From: Diplodia intermedia
Taxonomy: Eukaryota > Ascomycota > Dothideomycetes > Botryosphaeriales > Botryosphaeriaceae
DNA length: 64,000 nucleotides
Direction: 5' to 3'
Assembly: GCA_021495925.1 (NCBI GenBank)
Contig: JAKEKT010000001.1
Span: 620,001-684,000 of the forward strand
Part shown: piece after piece, positions 43,945 to 55,091 of the stretch
Layout of the letters: every line of letters begins with the position of its first letter
Position numbering within the stretch: the stretch's first letter is position 1
The notes under the pieces: model-generated
What the model saw: only the letters and a program-made list of their open reading frames with translations
Databases searched by the model: none
What the model was told of the DNA's origin: nothing
Made by a program: the position numbers and the translations under genes

Positions 43945-45661
43945 ATGGTCGGCCAACGCGGCCCTGTGCCGGTGCCGCAGCACACCGATGCCACCCAGCT
44001 GGTTCTTGACCTGCTGAACGAGAAGCCCACCCTCTATTCGAACAAGGACTTGGCCGGCTTTTCGCAGGTCGATGCGAAGGCTGCCTTGGACCGCCTGGCC
44101 TCGCGCTCCATGGTCACCTACCAGACCGCCGACTCGGAAGTGGCCGTGCTCACCAAGGAGGGTCAAACCATAGCTGACGAGGGTAGCCATGAGTGGAAGG
44201 TGTGGGACGTGGTGAAGCGGAACGGCAAGGTTCCCATCAAGGATCTTCCCGTACGTGAAGACTGAGGGTTCCGCTGGAGGCAACTGAGTACTGAGAAGCG
44301 CAAACAGGGCCTGGCAGCCAACGCCGATGTCAAGGTCGGCCAAGGCAACGCCTTCCGCAACAAGTGGATCAAGAAGGACGGCGATACGCTGATTCCGCTG
44401 GTCGACGAGGTGCAGGACACCACGCGCGCAACCCTCCAGAAGGTCGCCGAGACCGGCACCACTGCCGACGCGAAATTGCTGGCCGACTTGAAGAGGAGGA
44501 AACTTGTGACCACCACAAAGGTCTTCACCTACACCGTCGAGAAGGGCCCTAAGTATGCCCGCGAGGTGCCCGTCGAGCATACCGACTTGACTGCCGATAT
44601 GCTTCTCGACGGCTCGTGGCAGACCGCAAACTTCAAGCCCTACAACTTCAATGCTCTCGGCGCCCCTCAGAATGCCGGCGCATTACATCCTTTGATGAAG
44701 GTACGCGCCGAGTTCAGGAACATCTTCTTCAACCAAGGCTTCGTCGAGATGCCCACCTCTCGGTATGTCCAACAACCAATGTGAGGATTCCACAAGCCCT
44801 ACTGACGCATCCGCCAGCTTCGTGGACTCCGGCTTCTGGAACTTCGATGCTCTCTTCGTCCCTCAGCAGCACCCTGCCCGTGACATGCAAGATACTTTCT
44901 TCATTTCTGACCCCGCATCTGCCGACCCGCCTCGCGACGACCCCGTGGCTGAGCAGCAGATGAACGAGATGGAAGAGGGCGGCCGCCACCTTTACGCCAC
45001 TGCCGACGCTGAGGAGAAGATCAAGCCCCGCGACTATGAAAAGTACTGGAACGACATCAAGGCCGTGCACCAGGACGGTGCCTTCGGATCTGTGGGCTAC
45101 CGCTACCCCTGGTCCAAGGACGAGTGCCTTAAGCTTGTCCTTCGTACGCACACCACCGCCATTTCCACCTGGGTGCTGCACAGGCTGGCTGAGGACCCGC
45201 GCCCGGCACGCTACTTCTCCATCGACCGTGTCTTCCGCAACGAATCTGTCGATGCGACCCACTTGGCTGAATTCCACCAGATCGAGGGTGTCATCGCGGA
45301 TTTCGGTCTGACCCTTGGCGGTCTGCAGAAGTTCCTTGAGACCTTCTTCGCACAGATCGGTATCACCAATCTGCGCTTCAAGCCTGCCTACAACCCTTAC
45401 ACAGAGCCGTCCATGGAAATTTTCGGCTACCACCAAGGCCTCGGCAAGTGGGTCGAGATTGGCAACTCGGGCATGTTCAGGCCCGAGATGTTGCTGCCAA
45501 TGGGCCTGCCCGAGGACCTCCGCGTCTACGGTTTCGGTCTGAGCTTGGAGCGACCGACTATGATCAAGTATGGCGTCAGCAATATCAGAGATTTGCTCGG
45601 CCACAAGGTCGACCTGAACTTCATTGAGAGCAACGCCGCAGTACGCCTGGACAAGAACTAG
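43945..45661 (+). CDS. FRS2: cytosolic phenylalanyl-tRNA synthetase alpha subunit
   Basis: Three exons (43945-44250, 44308-44762, 44818-45661) encode about 534 residues. N-terminal winged-helix DNA/tRNA-binding domains (about 1-150) precede the class II catalytic core. Motif 1 region is [39 protein letters not shown], motif 2 is [19 protein letters not shown], and motif 3 is [15 protein letters not shown]. The GCN-like phenylalanine pocket residues lie in [15 protein letters not shown]. With the beta subunit it forms the alpha2-beta2 enzyme charging tRNA-Phe. Both introns are near 56 nt and preserve the frame exactly. Confidence 0.96.
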
Positions 45662-46119
45662 ATTGGCTCAGTCGACAAGACTTGGCAAACGGCCGATCTA
45701 GGGTCGTTCCTGGCGAATCAAGTGTGCCTTCGAGGATATGGCCACTTTAAAGTAGAAAACCCGGTTCTATACAGAGGCACAAAAAAAGAAAAGAGGCGCT
45801 GTACGTAGAATCGAGACCAAGAAAGACACCTTACAACCACGATTTTGCGCCGTCTCCGCGTATCCTCCAAGTGTCTTAGATGTCCAAATGTCGCGGTGGG
45901 CTTGAGCGAAAAGCACCTACTTCATCGTGCAAGAGCTGCCGATGTAGTGCGCGTTGAAACGTCAGACGCATCAGGTAGAACATGAGAATGAAAGCTTACA
46001 CCAAGACTCAAATGCCGATTGTTGCCAGAACATATATAAACCAGATGCTGTACTTCACCATTGTAAACGGGTGGCCCCCCTTGGTATCGATACAGAAAGG
46101 ACTGTCCTCCCCGATTGAC
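45662..46119. other. convergent intergenic region
   Basis: Spacer of 458 bp between the 3' ends of FRS2 (+) and the hydroxyacid dehydrogenase (-). It holds 3' UTRs. No feature is recognised. Confidence 0.45.
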
Positions 46120-47268
46120 TTAGAGCTTCGCCTTGTTATCAAATAAGTGCAAGTTGACCGGCGTTACTGCCTTGCCGGTCTGGAAGAAGCTGAGGATGTT
46201 CTCGATGCCCAGTCTCTCGAAGCCGACGTGACTCTCGACACTCGCGCCAGCGGTGTGGCTCAGCACTTCGACGTTCTCCGCCTTGGCGAGCTTAGGGTGG
46301 ACGTTGGGCTCATCATAGTGAACGTCCAGGCCGGCGGCCTCTAGGTGGCCGCTCTCGAGGGCCTGGACAAGGGCCTCCTCGTCGATGAGCTTGCCACGGG
46401 CAATGTTGATCAGACGGGCGCCCTTCTTCATGGCGCGGAACTGGGAGGCGTTCAGAATCTTGTTGCCGCCGAAGGGGGTGGCAACAAGCACGGCGTCGGC
46501 GACAGCCAGCATGTCCTCTAGCTTGGGGTAGAACTTGGCGGCGACGCCGCGCTCGAGGTCCGAGGGTAGCTGGCGGATGTCGTTGTAGAGAATCTTCATG
46601 TCGAAGGCGCCGTGGGCCTTCTGGGCGACGCGGTAGCCGATCTTGCCCAGGCCGATGATGCCCAGCGAGTAGCCGTTGGGATTGTGGGTGATGGCGGCGA
46701 TGTTGCGGTTGGCGTCCTTGAAGCGCTCCGGGTCGCACGAACGCGCGCTCAGGGCCGACCAGGTGAACTTGCGGAAGGTGGAGAGGATCAGCCAGATGGC
46801 GGCGTCGGCAACGGACTCGGTGCACGCTGCGGCGGCGTTGCAATAGATGATGCCGGACTTGGCAAGGCGTTGCGTGTCGACCCAGTCGAATCCAGCACCG
46901 GCGGAGGCGTAGATCTTGCAGGACGAGGGGAGGAGGGAGCTATAGCCGATGTCAGAAGTCTATCTTGCAAGTGGTGTGGCGGGAATGTTTTCCCGATTCG
47001 GCCGCCATGCACCCGACAACTGAAGACCTAGGAAATGCACAACTCACATGAGCTCGTCGTCCCAATTGCCCATTTCGCCGCCCGTGTTCCAGAAGGGCCG
47101 GTACATGGCGACGAAGTCTCCGAACCGCTTGTCCTGCAACGCTTGCTTGAACTCGGCGCGGTTCATGCTGTAGCTGCGGCGGACCTCAAACTGGTCCTGC
47201 AGCTGCCTGTAGAGCTCATGGTTCCACTTGGTGTCGTCGCCGAGGTGCAGGACGATTGGCTTGCCCAT
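46120..47268 (-). CDS. D-isomer-specific 2-hydroxyacid dehydrogenase
   Basis: Two exons (47268-47048 and 46939-46120) with a 108-nt intron encode about 346 residues. The Rossmann domain has GLGKIGYRVAQ, followed by an acidic residue in MKILYNDIRQ that suggests NADH preference. Catalytic residues follow the family layout: arginine in INIARGKLIDEEAL, glutamate in LDVHYDEPNVHPKL, and histidine in SHTAGASVESH. The N-terminal substrate domain has YASAGAGFDWVD. The enzyme should interconvert a 2-oxoacid and its D-2-hydroxyacid, for example glyoxylate or hydroxypyruvate; the exact substrate is unknown. The start at MGKPIVLHLGDD is preceded by a promoter-like region. Confidence 0.92.
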
Positions 47269-48142
47269 GGTGTCGGTGGTCTGAGGTGAGCCGGAAGCAG
47301 GCTGCGGGGAAGCTGGCAAAGAGGGAGGGATTGGCCGCGGATGGACTGGCGACTGCGCAGGGCCAGGCGCATATAAAGCAGCGGCGGAATCCGTGTTCCT
47401 GCCATGAGGTTGACTTTCCCCACGGGCTGCACCTCCGCATCCGCATCCCCAGCCTGGGCGGGTTCAGATCGCCCCGGGCAATGCGCTCCGACATTCCCCA
47501 AGGAACGCGCCAGCCAAAAGCCGACGCCAAGCCGCAAGACGCCGACACTGGCACTGTCACGTGACGGGCCTAAGCGAGCGCCCGCAGCCCTCAAAACTCT
47601 GTCGCGCTCTCCGCCCCTCTCTTCTTTTCTCTTCAGAAAGTTGAAATTTGACACCCACGAAAATTTGACACCTTGCTCGCTTTGCAGGCGCCCTCGCGGC
47701 GTCTTGTTCAAGCGTGAGCCTGGCGTTGTATTAGCTGGGGAGAGAGACGCCCCCCGCTGTCAAGAAGCAGCAGCTCTGATCCCGTGAGCCGTTGACTCCC
47801 GTTGAAGCGGTACATCCTTACTCGAGCTTCTCCGAATCTTAACTCCGTTGTCCACACGCCCGCCACCGCCTGCTGACTACGCCTTTCCTGCCCGTCTGCT
47901 TTAAGCCGCATCCGCCTCCAACCCTCGCGTCTCTGCCTCGCTCCCTCGTGCTTCATTGCGACACTAGACGCTACATTGTCCTACCGCATCATCCCCCCGC
48001 CTCTCCTAACCAACCGTCCTCAAGATGGATGCGTAAACTCAGGTCGGCAAGCGATTGCGCGAGCCGGCCGCCTGCCCGCTCATCCCCGACGTACCTTACT
48101 TTTGTCGGACTTCCGTAACCCTCTACACCCTATCCGCTCACA
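47269..48142. promoter_or_regulatory. divergent promoter region
   Basis: Spacer of 874 bp between the dehydrogenase (-) and the F-box-like gene (+). The right half is C/T-rich leader. Two nearly identical short phrases, AAATTTGACACC and AAATTTGACACC, occur at 47645 and 47663; their role is unknown. Confidence 0.45.
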
Positions 48143-49033
48143 ATGGCGACTCGGCGCGCTGCGCGTGCGCGTGCACACACCGAGGCATACTCGTCTACCA
48201 CGACTGTCGCCACCCGCCGCCGTGCCAAAGCACCCGCGAAGACCGCCCGGCCGCCCCCGCCGCAGCACCTCGACGAGAACGATGACACGGATGAGACGAC
48301 CGACAGCGAAGCCGATCCCTTCCCCTTCTTCGCGCTGCCTGCCGAGATTCGTCTGCGCGTGTACGAGCTGCTCCTCAGCGTGCCGGGCGTCGTCGACCTG
48401 GACCCGATGAACTACCGGACCATACTGCGGCGCACGCTGCCCGTGTTCCTGACCTCGCACCGCATGCACGAGGAGGCCTACCGTGTCTTTTACGGCACCA
48501 ACGTCTTCCGCCTCTTTCCCCTGCACGGCCGCTTCTTCCACACCAAGAAGCCGCTTCTTGCCCGCCTTCCGCCCCGCTACCGAAACAGCATCACCCGGCT
48601 TGAGCTGCGCCTAGGACCGGGCTGGCAAGGTCCGCTGCCGAAATGCTGGGACCTCTCGCCCGAGGGTGCGGATCGGCTAGGGCTGGCGGACCTGCGCGAG
48701 ACCCGCTCGCTCAAGGTCTTCGTCGAGTGCGACCCGGCCAGCGACGAGATTTTTCGCGGCTTCCGACGCAGCGACGACTTCTTCACCGCCTTCTGCAGTG
48801 GGCTGTTGCGCAATCTCTTCCCCTGCGTACCCAGCATCGAGGAGGTGCAGTTTGACGGCTTTCCCAGCGTGAAGAAGGACAGCCCCCTCATGACGGAGCT
48901 GCTGCGCCAGGTCAGAGGACACGGAAAGCGCGTCACATATGGCCCGGAGCGCGGCTGGGCAGACAAAGTGGCTGAGTTGGAGAGTGGTATTGCTCGGCTG
49001 CACCTTTGGGCCGGGAGGTATGTCCGTGTGTGA
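48143..49033 (+). CDS. F-box / 2EXR-like fungal protein
   Basis: A single exon of 296 codons. The N-terminus is basic and low-complexity with an Asp/Glu/Thr-rich stretch (about 40-58). Then comes FFALPAEIRLRVYELLLS, the hallmark of a large fungal family annotated as F-box-like or 2EXR domains, and a second conserved phrase TSHRMHEEAYRVFYGTNVFRL. The remainder (RNSITRLELRLGPGW..., LKVFVECDP...) resembles the leucine-rich-like C-terminal part of this family. These proteins are numerous and mostly uncharacterised; a role as SCF ubiquitin-ligase adaptor is possible but not shown. Confidence 0.8.
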   Translation: MATRRAARARAHTEAYSSTTTVATRRRAKAPAKTARPPPPQHLDENDDTDETTDSEADPFPFFALPAEIRLRVYELLLSVPGVVDLDPMNYRTILRRTLPVFLTSHRMHEEAYRVFYGTNVFRLFPLHGRFFHTKKPLLARLPPRYRNSITRLELRLGPGWQGPLPKCWDLSPEGADRLGLADLRETRSLKVFVECDPASDEIFRGFRRSDDFFTAFCSGLLRNLFPCVPSIEEVQFDGFPSVKKDSPLMTELLRQVRGHGKRVTYGPERGWADKVAELESGIARLHLWAGRYVRV

Positions 49034-49490
49034 GATATCCCTTTATGTGTATCAGTTGCAGGGACAGGGTGCCATTGCCGCCATTCTAGTTTGCCCGGTG
49101 ACCCAAGACATCATGTTCACCCCAACTATGTTGGCAATGTACCTCTAAATTCATGTGTATACCCGAAGAACTCAACAAGTGAATCCTACTGTAAAAGCCC
49201 AAGACTCTGAAGGGCAGAGGCAAGAGCACTAGGGTCCATTACGCCCGGCTTGGGGACTATGTCTAACGTGACATGTGGTCCCTCTTTTGTTTGCCAACGC
49301 CAGTATGGTATCGTTCTCAAACCCTAACCCGAAATATGCCAAATAAGAGACGCCGCCGCCGGGAGATACTCGAAACGCCAAGCGGCAATCTCGAAGACAT
49401 CGGCGCCAGCACATATCTTCCCAGCCCCATACTCCCTTCCCGTTCTGTTATTCGTCAACTCTGCTTATTGAGAAAAAAAAAAAGAAGAAT
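49034..49490. other. convergent intergenic region
   Basis: Spacer of 457 bp between the F-box-like gene (+) and RPD3 (-). An A11 tract lies at 49473-49483, directly next to the RPD3 stop. No gene is recognised. Confidence 0.45.
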
Positions 49491-51776
49491 TCAAGAGGCC
49501 TCAGCCTCTGCTTCAGCCTTCATTGCAGCTTCGCCTTTGATCTCCTCTTCTTGCCTTTCCTTAAGGCCTTCCTCCTTTCGCACTCCCGGCTCAGCATCGT
49601 CCATCTCAACATCCTCAGCCCTAGTGTCTGCAGTTGCCGTTGTACCGGGCTGTGGGGCTGGGCTGCCCCCGACAGGGGCAGTGGCTGGCTGTTCAGTCTC
49701 GGGTTCGATCTTGGGCTCAGGCTGTACCTCTTCGGGCTCAGCTCTTGCAGGAGTCACTTCAGCTGTTGGCGTAGCAGTCGCTGCTGGTGCAGCCGGCGGA
49801 GAATCGGGAGGGGTGAGGGCGGTATGAGGATCTTCTGCTGCTGAGGGAGTCCCTGCAAAGCCTTCTTCGGTGGCCGCGGCAGGGGCTTCGGCAGCGCTAG
49901 ACATGTCAACGTCGCCATCGGCGTCGGGAGCTTGTGCCGTTCCTGGTTGAGCAGCAGCAGGAGTCGGGGACTGAACGGTTGAGGCGGGTTGACTGGCACT
50001 TGCTTCAGCAGCCGCCGTAGGGCTCGCGCGCCTTGAGGATTTCCCCGTGTCAGGGGCGCTGGTGTTGCTTGCTCCAGCACCATTTGCGCTACTGGGCCGA
50101 GGAGTATCGTCGCCGTCCACGGCGTTCGCGTTTTGGTAGTCCATGATGTTCATCCTGCGCTTCCTGCCCGGTTGCTTTCGCACACCCTGCTTTTCATTTT
50201 CGCCTTCGTCCTCGCTTTCGCTGAACTCTCCATCCTTTTCCACCCGTTTGTCCCAACGATGCTGGGTGAACCTGGAATCCGGATTCTCATCCTCGTCTAA
50301 GTCGTTCATTTCATCTTCTGCCTCATCGTCCATGCCAGCCATAAGGGGTGACCGTGGGACATCCGTCATCTGCACCGACGGAGCAAACGCAGTGCGCTTG
50401 ATATTCTCGATAACTTGAATGCGGATCTTATCAAGGTACTCTGGCGAGTTGGCATTGTCCATGTTCGAGGGGCGGACGTCGAGCTCGAAGTCGGGAGCGA
50501 AATACTACACGCAGGTTAGAAGTGAACAGTAGCATTGATGGGGGTCACTTACATCGAAATAATCGTTGTACGGAAGCTGAGGCCCTAACTCAGACCCGAC
50601 GAGTTGGCCCGTCTCGAACGCCCAAGTACGCGCGACGTTGCGCATAGTATAGCCGCCTCCACCGAGGACAAGAGTCGGGAGATTGAAGCTCTTCACAAAC
50701 CTGACGCAATTTGCGTGCCCTCTCATGCTGAGATTGAAGGCGCCCAACCTATCGCCAGACAAGCTATCTCCTCCACATTGCAGAACAACAGCCTCCGGTC
50801 TGTACCAGTCCATAACAGCCTTGATGACAGGTTCGAAAATGCTCTTGTAGGTTTCGTCGGTGATGCCGTCGCGCAGTGGGAAGTTGACGGCGTAATGCTT
50901 GCCGTTGCCGACACCAATGTCGCGCAGTTCCCCAGTCCCCGGAAAGTATTCGCCGTACTTGTGGAAGGACGCGGTCATGACGCGGTCAGTTGTGTAGAAG
51001 GCTTCCTCGACACCATCACCGTGGTGGACGTCGATATCGATGTACAGAACGCGCTGCTTAAAACGCAGGAGCTCGATGATGCCGAGCACAATGTCTGGGG
51101 GACAGCGGAATTAGCACGTCGTATGGCCCGGTACTGCTAGCGCTCCATGACCGGAATACATACCGTTGACGTAGCAAAATCCACTGGCTTCGCTCTTCTT
51201 GGCGTGGTGGAGGCCACCGGCCCAGTTCACAGCGACGTCGCATTTGCCTCGGTTGAGACGTGCGGCACCTTCCATGCTACCACCCGCACTGATACCACAG
51301 TATTCGAACAGGCCATCAAAGACAGGGCAGTCGTCGCCGACGTTGAATTTGCTCTGCTCCTTGGCAAAGTTGTCCATGTTGTCCGGGGTGACCTTCTGCA
51401 GGAAATCGACATACTCGTCGGTGTGGAACTGCGTCATCTCGAACTTGGACGCGGGCTTCGCGCGCTGCATCGGGCGTCAGTGAGGTGTCCATCGTGTATC
51501 GGCGCAGCTGCAGCTAGAAAACGCTCGAGGCGCGTTGAGACAACACGCAGAGGCGCAAGGTGAGGAATGGCTACGTACGTAGATTTCAAGCTTCGTGTAG
51601 AGACCGTAGTTCATGATCAAGCTGTGGGCCATCCTTATGCGGTGCGGCTTCATGGGATGGCCGGCAACATAGGCGTAGTTGCCCACATCCGAGTCGTAGA
51701 AGTACGCGACCTTCTTCGGCTGCGAGCTGCCGTTGATGTTGAAGTCATCGAGCGGGGGAGCACCGGCGCCCACCAT
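49491..51776 (-). CDS. RPD3: class I histone deacetylase Rpd3
   Basis: Four exons (51776-51579, 51464-51164, 51094-50553, 50504-49491) encode about 684 residues. The catalytic domain (about 20-390) is complete: [21 protein letters not shown] at the start, GLHHAKK (His152-153), [27 protein letters not shown] and GGGGYTMRN. Zinc ligands and the catalytic tyrosine are all present. Rpd3 is the deacetylase of the Rpd3L and Rpd3S corepressor complexes. The tail is unusually long, about 280 residues, with acidic SESEDEGEN, basic PGRKRRMN (likely NLS) and extended Ala/Pro/Thr/Glu-rich low complexity. Such extended acidic tails are known for filamentous-fungal Rpd3 (RpdA). It is divergent from RPN11 with 390 bp between the starts. 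Confidence 0.97.
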
Positions 51777-52166
51777 TGTTGCGGCTGGCTGGTGAAGCGG
51801 ACGGGAAGGCGAGGGGCGACAGAACAACAAGTCCAGGTGCGGGAAACGGCGACGGCGACGGCGCCGGTGGAAGCTGTACGACGAATATAGAGAGCGAGCA
51901 GACGAGCGCGGGCGCAGCCAATGAAGCGCGCCCCGCCCTACCTAAGCGGTGAACGGCGGCGGCGGGCAGGTTTCGCCGGGCCTCCGATGCGCGCGCCCTG
52001 GCGTCAGCTCCGCCGGAGCTCCAGCGCCTCACTGCAGCACCAACATCACCGCGCTGGTCCATCTTCCATCCCTCTACCAGCCTCCGACTCCTGCCCGCAA
52101 CCTCCCCCACCGCCTGTCCGACCTTCCCGATCCCGTAAACTCGCCCCACACACATCGTCACCCAGC
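51777..52166. promoter_or_regulatory. compact divergent promoter of RPD3 and RPN11
   Basis: Only 390 bp separate the two start codons, so regulatory sequence is shared or closely abutting. The region is GC-rich near RPD3 and C-rich near RPN11. No specific element is claimed. Confidence 0.55.
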
Positions 52167-53458
52167 ATGGATCGCCTAAACCGCATGCTCGCCGCTGCGC
52201 AGGGCATGAGAGATGCCGGCCCAGCTCAAGTACGTCCTCTTCCTGCCGTTGTGCCCGCCTTCCCTTTGCTGCTCGGGCAAGATGGACCCTTTCCCGTACC
52301 CCGACGGGTGGTACGCGGACTGGTACTTTGTATGCCACCGCAGCATGGCTTCGACATGCGCACTGCTCCCCGGCCCCAGCAAGCTAACCGCCGCCTTCTG
52401 CAGGACACGAACCTCATCGACAACTCGGAAACTGTCTACATCTCGTCCCTCGCCCTCCTCAAGATGCTGCGGCACGGCCGCGCCGGCGTGCCGATGGAAG
52501 TCATGGGTCTGATGCTGGGAGAGTTTGTGGATGACTACACCGTGCGAGTAGTCGACGTCTTCGCCATGCCCCAGAGCGGCACCGGTGTCAGTGTCGAGGC
52601 CGTGGACCCGGTCTTCCAGACCAAGATGATGGACATGTTGAGGCAAACGGGACGGTAAGGACACATTCCGAGGCGGTGCACCCATACGAGTTGCTAACGT
52701 GATGCAAACACCAGACCAGAGACTGTCGTTGGCTGGTACCACTCGCATCCTGGGTTCGGATGCTGGCTCTCTAGCGTCGACATCAACACGCAGCAGTCTT
52801 TCGAGCAGCTCACTCCTCGTGCCGTCGCCGTTGTGGTAGATCCCATCCAGTCCGTGAAGGGCAAGGTTGTCATTGATGCTTTCCGCCTCATCAACCCGCA
52901 GACCCTTATGATGGGCCATGAGCCGCGCCAAACCACGTCCAACTTGGGTCATCTCAACAAGCCGTCCATCCAGGCACTCATCCACGGTCTGAACAGACAC
53001 TACTACAGCATAGGCATCAACTACAGGAAGACGGGTCTGGAGGAGAACATGTTGATGAACCTGCACAAGCACGTCTGGACCGAGGCATTGGAAATGGACG
53101 ACTTCAAGCAGGACGGCGAGAAGAACGTGGACAAGCTTAAGCGACTGGTTAGCCTCGCTGAAGGCTACGAGAAGAGAGTCAAGGAGGAGACGGAGCTCAC
53201 CAAGGATCAATTGAAGACAAGATATGTCGGCAAGGTGGATCCAAAGAAGCGTAAGTCTTCCCTTCCAGTGGCTACTCCCAGGGCTGTTCTGACTTTATTT
53301 TTACTTTCACAGATATCGAGGACGTCGGCCAGCAGCTTATCGAGGACAACATCGTTGCAGTGTCCAGGCAGATGATTGACAAGGAGGCCTGCTTACCCAA
53401 GAACGCCGGCGCGAACGGTGCCGTCAACGGCGAGATGGAGGTCGATGATGAGCTATGA
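52167..53458 (+). CDS. RPN11: 26S proteasome lid deubiquitinase Rpn11
   Basis: Four exons (52167-52229, 52404-52654, 52715-53250, 53313-53458) encode about 331 residues, the exact family length. The JAMM/MPN+ zinc site is [14 protein letters not shown] (His114, His116, Asp127) with the upstream glutamate in [13 protein letters not shown]-terminal helices ([33 protein letters not shown]) match Rpn11 contacts with Rpn8 and the lid. It removes ubiquitin chains from substrates as they enter the proteasome. Intron 1 (174 nt) follows only 21 codons; short 5' exons are usual for fungal RPN11. Family conservation across all joins makes the model firm. Confidence 0.97.
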
Positions 53459-55091
53459 TCGATGACTAGTCTGCTTCTGTAATATACACCATTGCGAGGT
53501 GCTAAGGGTCCGGAGTGCACAGGATAGATTTGACTCGCGTGGCTATCCGACGATTCCAAAATTTAGACCTGAACGAATGTGAATGTCACGTTTGCATTCA
53601 CTTGCTGAACACAGCGCAGCTCAACGCACTACCTTGTATCTCCTACAACGGACGGCTAAAGTACCACACGCAGGTGTTTTCTTTCCCTGTCTCCGGCGTC
53701 CACCCTCTGTTTCCACGGTCAGATCGACAGCTTGGTAATAGGGGCTCTGTGGGAATCCATTAGTTGTTGACCACACTGAACAGCCTGACTTGCTATCTCC
53801 TAAATTTGAAAGGTATGCGTCCTTCTGTCCATCCCAATCAGACCAAACGCAGCCAAGGAGTCTATGAGCGGGATCCTTGTGACAGTTTAGTTCCAGCCTC
53901 GTATCACCTAGCAGACCTCCGGTGTATGTGTACATGGGTGTTCCTGGGCGAACATGACTATAACAAACCCTGGAATTATTGACGTACGTCTTGATGAAAG
54001 GACGATGAGAGCAGAAAGTGTGGTATGAAATAGAGGGACTGCCAGGGACGACCCATTTCCGATGCTCGTTCACTCCCCCTGGTAGAGGTCCAAAGTCCGG
54101 GTTGACTCATGCGGCTGTGCAAACTCCCATACCAGGCCGGCTCCGTCATGCTCACCAGCATACAAAAGGTCAATGAACGCATATCGCCCAGCTCTGACCA
54201 GCCAGCTCAAATTGCCACCACCTACTGAAAATACGATTGGGTAAGAAGCAAAAGAAAAGGCTGGGCCCAGCCGCGAGTCGAACGCGGGACCTCTCGCAGT
54301 TGAGGGTAGAGCTCCCAAAGCGAGAATCGTAACCACTAGACTGGATTGGGTGTTATGGACGTGATGCTGAAGAGGGAGAGGGATTGATCACTTACCCACT
54401 AGGCCCCTTACTTGCTGATGGGTTGTAGAATGACCGGATAGGATTTTCTATGGCAGTCCACCCATCTGGGTTCTTTGACTTCAATGTACCTGGGGCCAGG
54501 CTCAGCCATAGGCGGGGCTGGGGCAGCTGGAGGTGTCAGAACGGGCAAGGACATGACACCGCCTCCGCTGCTGCCTACAGATGATCAGATTAGATATTTG
54601 TCATGACTTTAGCGTCGGAGAAAGATAGCACGGAGTACCCAAGCCTTGAGCTTGAGCGGAAGCGGAGCGAAGATGGGAAGTCTGGATGCATTGGAGAGGC
54701 CGCATGAATCATGACCGTGGCTGGACCGCATGCAGCTGCAAGCAACGCGGCCCGGCCGCATCTCAGCGAAAGCGGGTACAACGCTCCATCGGCCATCTGC
54801 GTGCTGCGAAGCCTAACAGAGGCTTGGGAAAAGAGACTAAAGGGGCAGCCGTCAATTCCATAATCAATGACGCAATCCCGAGCGGGGTGCGCTCATCGGA
54901 GGCGAATGACTCGCGTCAGCTTGGTGATAAAAAGAAAGCTCCCGCGTCCACTGCCACCCCGCCCCGCGCCACAGCACTCCCGCATTTCTGCTACTGACCA
55001 GATCGAACCCCCCGGAACCTCTAAACCGAATTGCTTCCACTTGCTCTCCGCCCTCGCTCTCGTCCTCGCCGTCTTGGGCGCTCACACGACC
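53459..55091. other. 1.6 kb intergenic region with a tRNA gene
   Basis: Lies between RPN11 and MsrA, both on the plus strand. Apart from the tRNA-Pro at 54263-54350 and the MsrA promoter, no gene is recognised. A minus-strand frame at 53621-54073 starts at a non-ATG codon and lacks motifs. Confidence 0.5.
54263..54350 (-). tRNA. tRNA-Pro (UGG) with a 15-nt intron; acceptor stem atypical
   Basis: On the minus strand the body reads GTCTAGTGGTTACGATTCTCGC-TTTGGG, then a 15-nt intron (54299-54313) and TGCGAGAGGTC, then a T-arm CCGCG-TTCGACT-CGCGG. The box A and box B promoters, the anticodon TGG (54315-54317) and the canonical intron site one base after the anticodon match the known fungal tRNA-Pro(UGG), which also carries an intron in yeast. 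The anticodon and T stems pair perfectly. The 5' acceptor strand CCCAATC does not pair with the 3' strand CTGGGCC, so it may be a pseudogene or a 5'-end-altered copy. The tRNA bounds follow from the T-arm and D-arm positions. Confidence 0.75.

Noticed and set aside
53621..54073. 150-codon minus-strand frame
   Set aside because: Non-ATG start and no motif. Lies in the spacer after RPN11.
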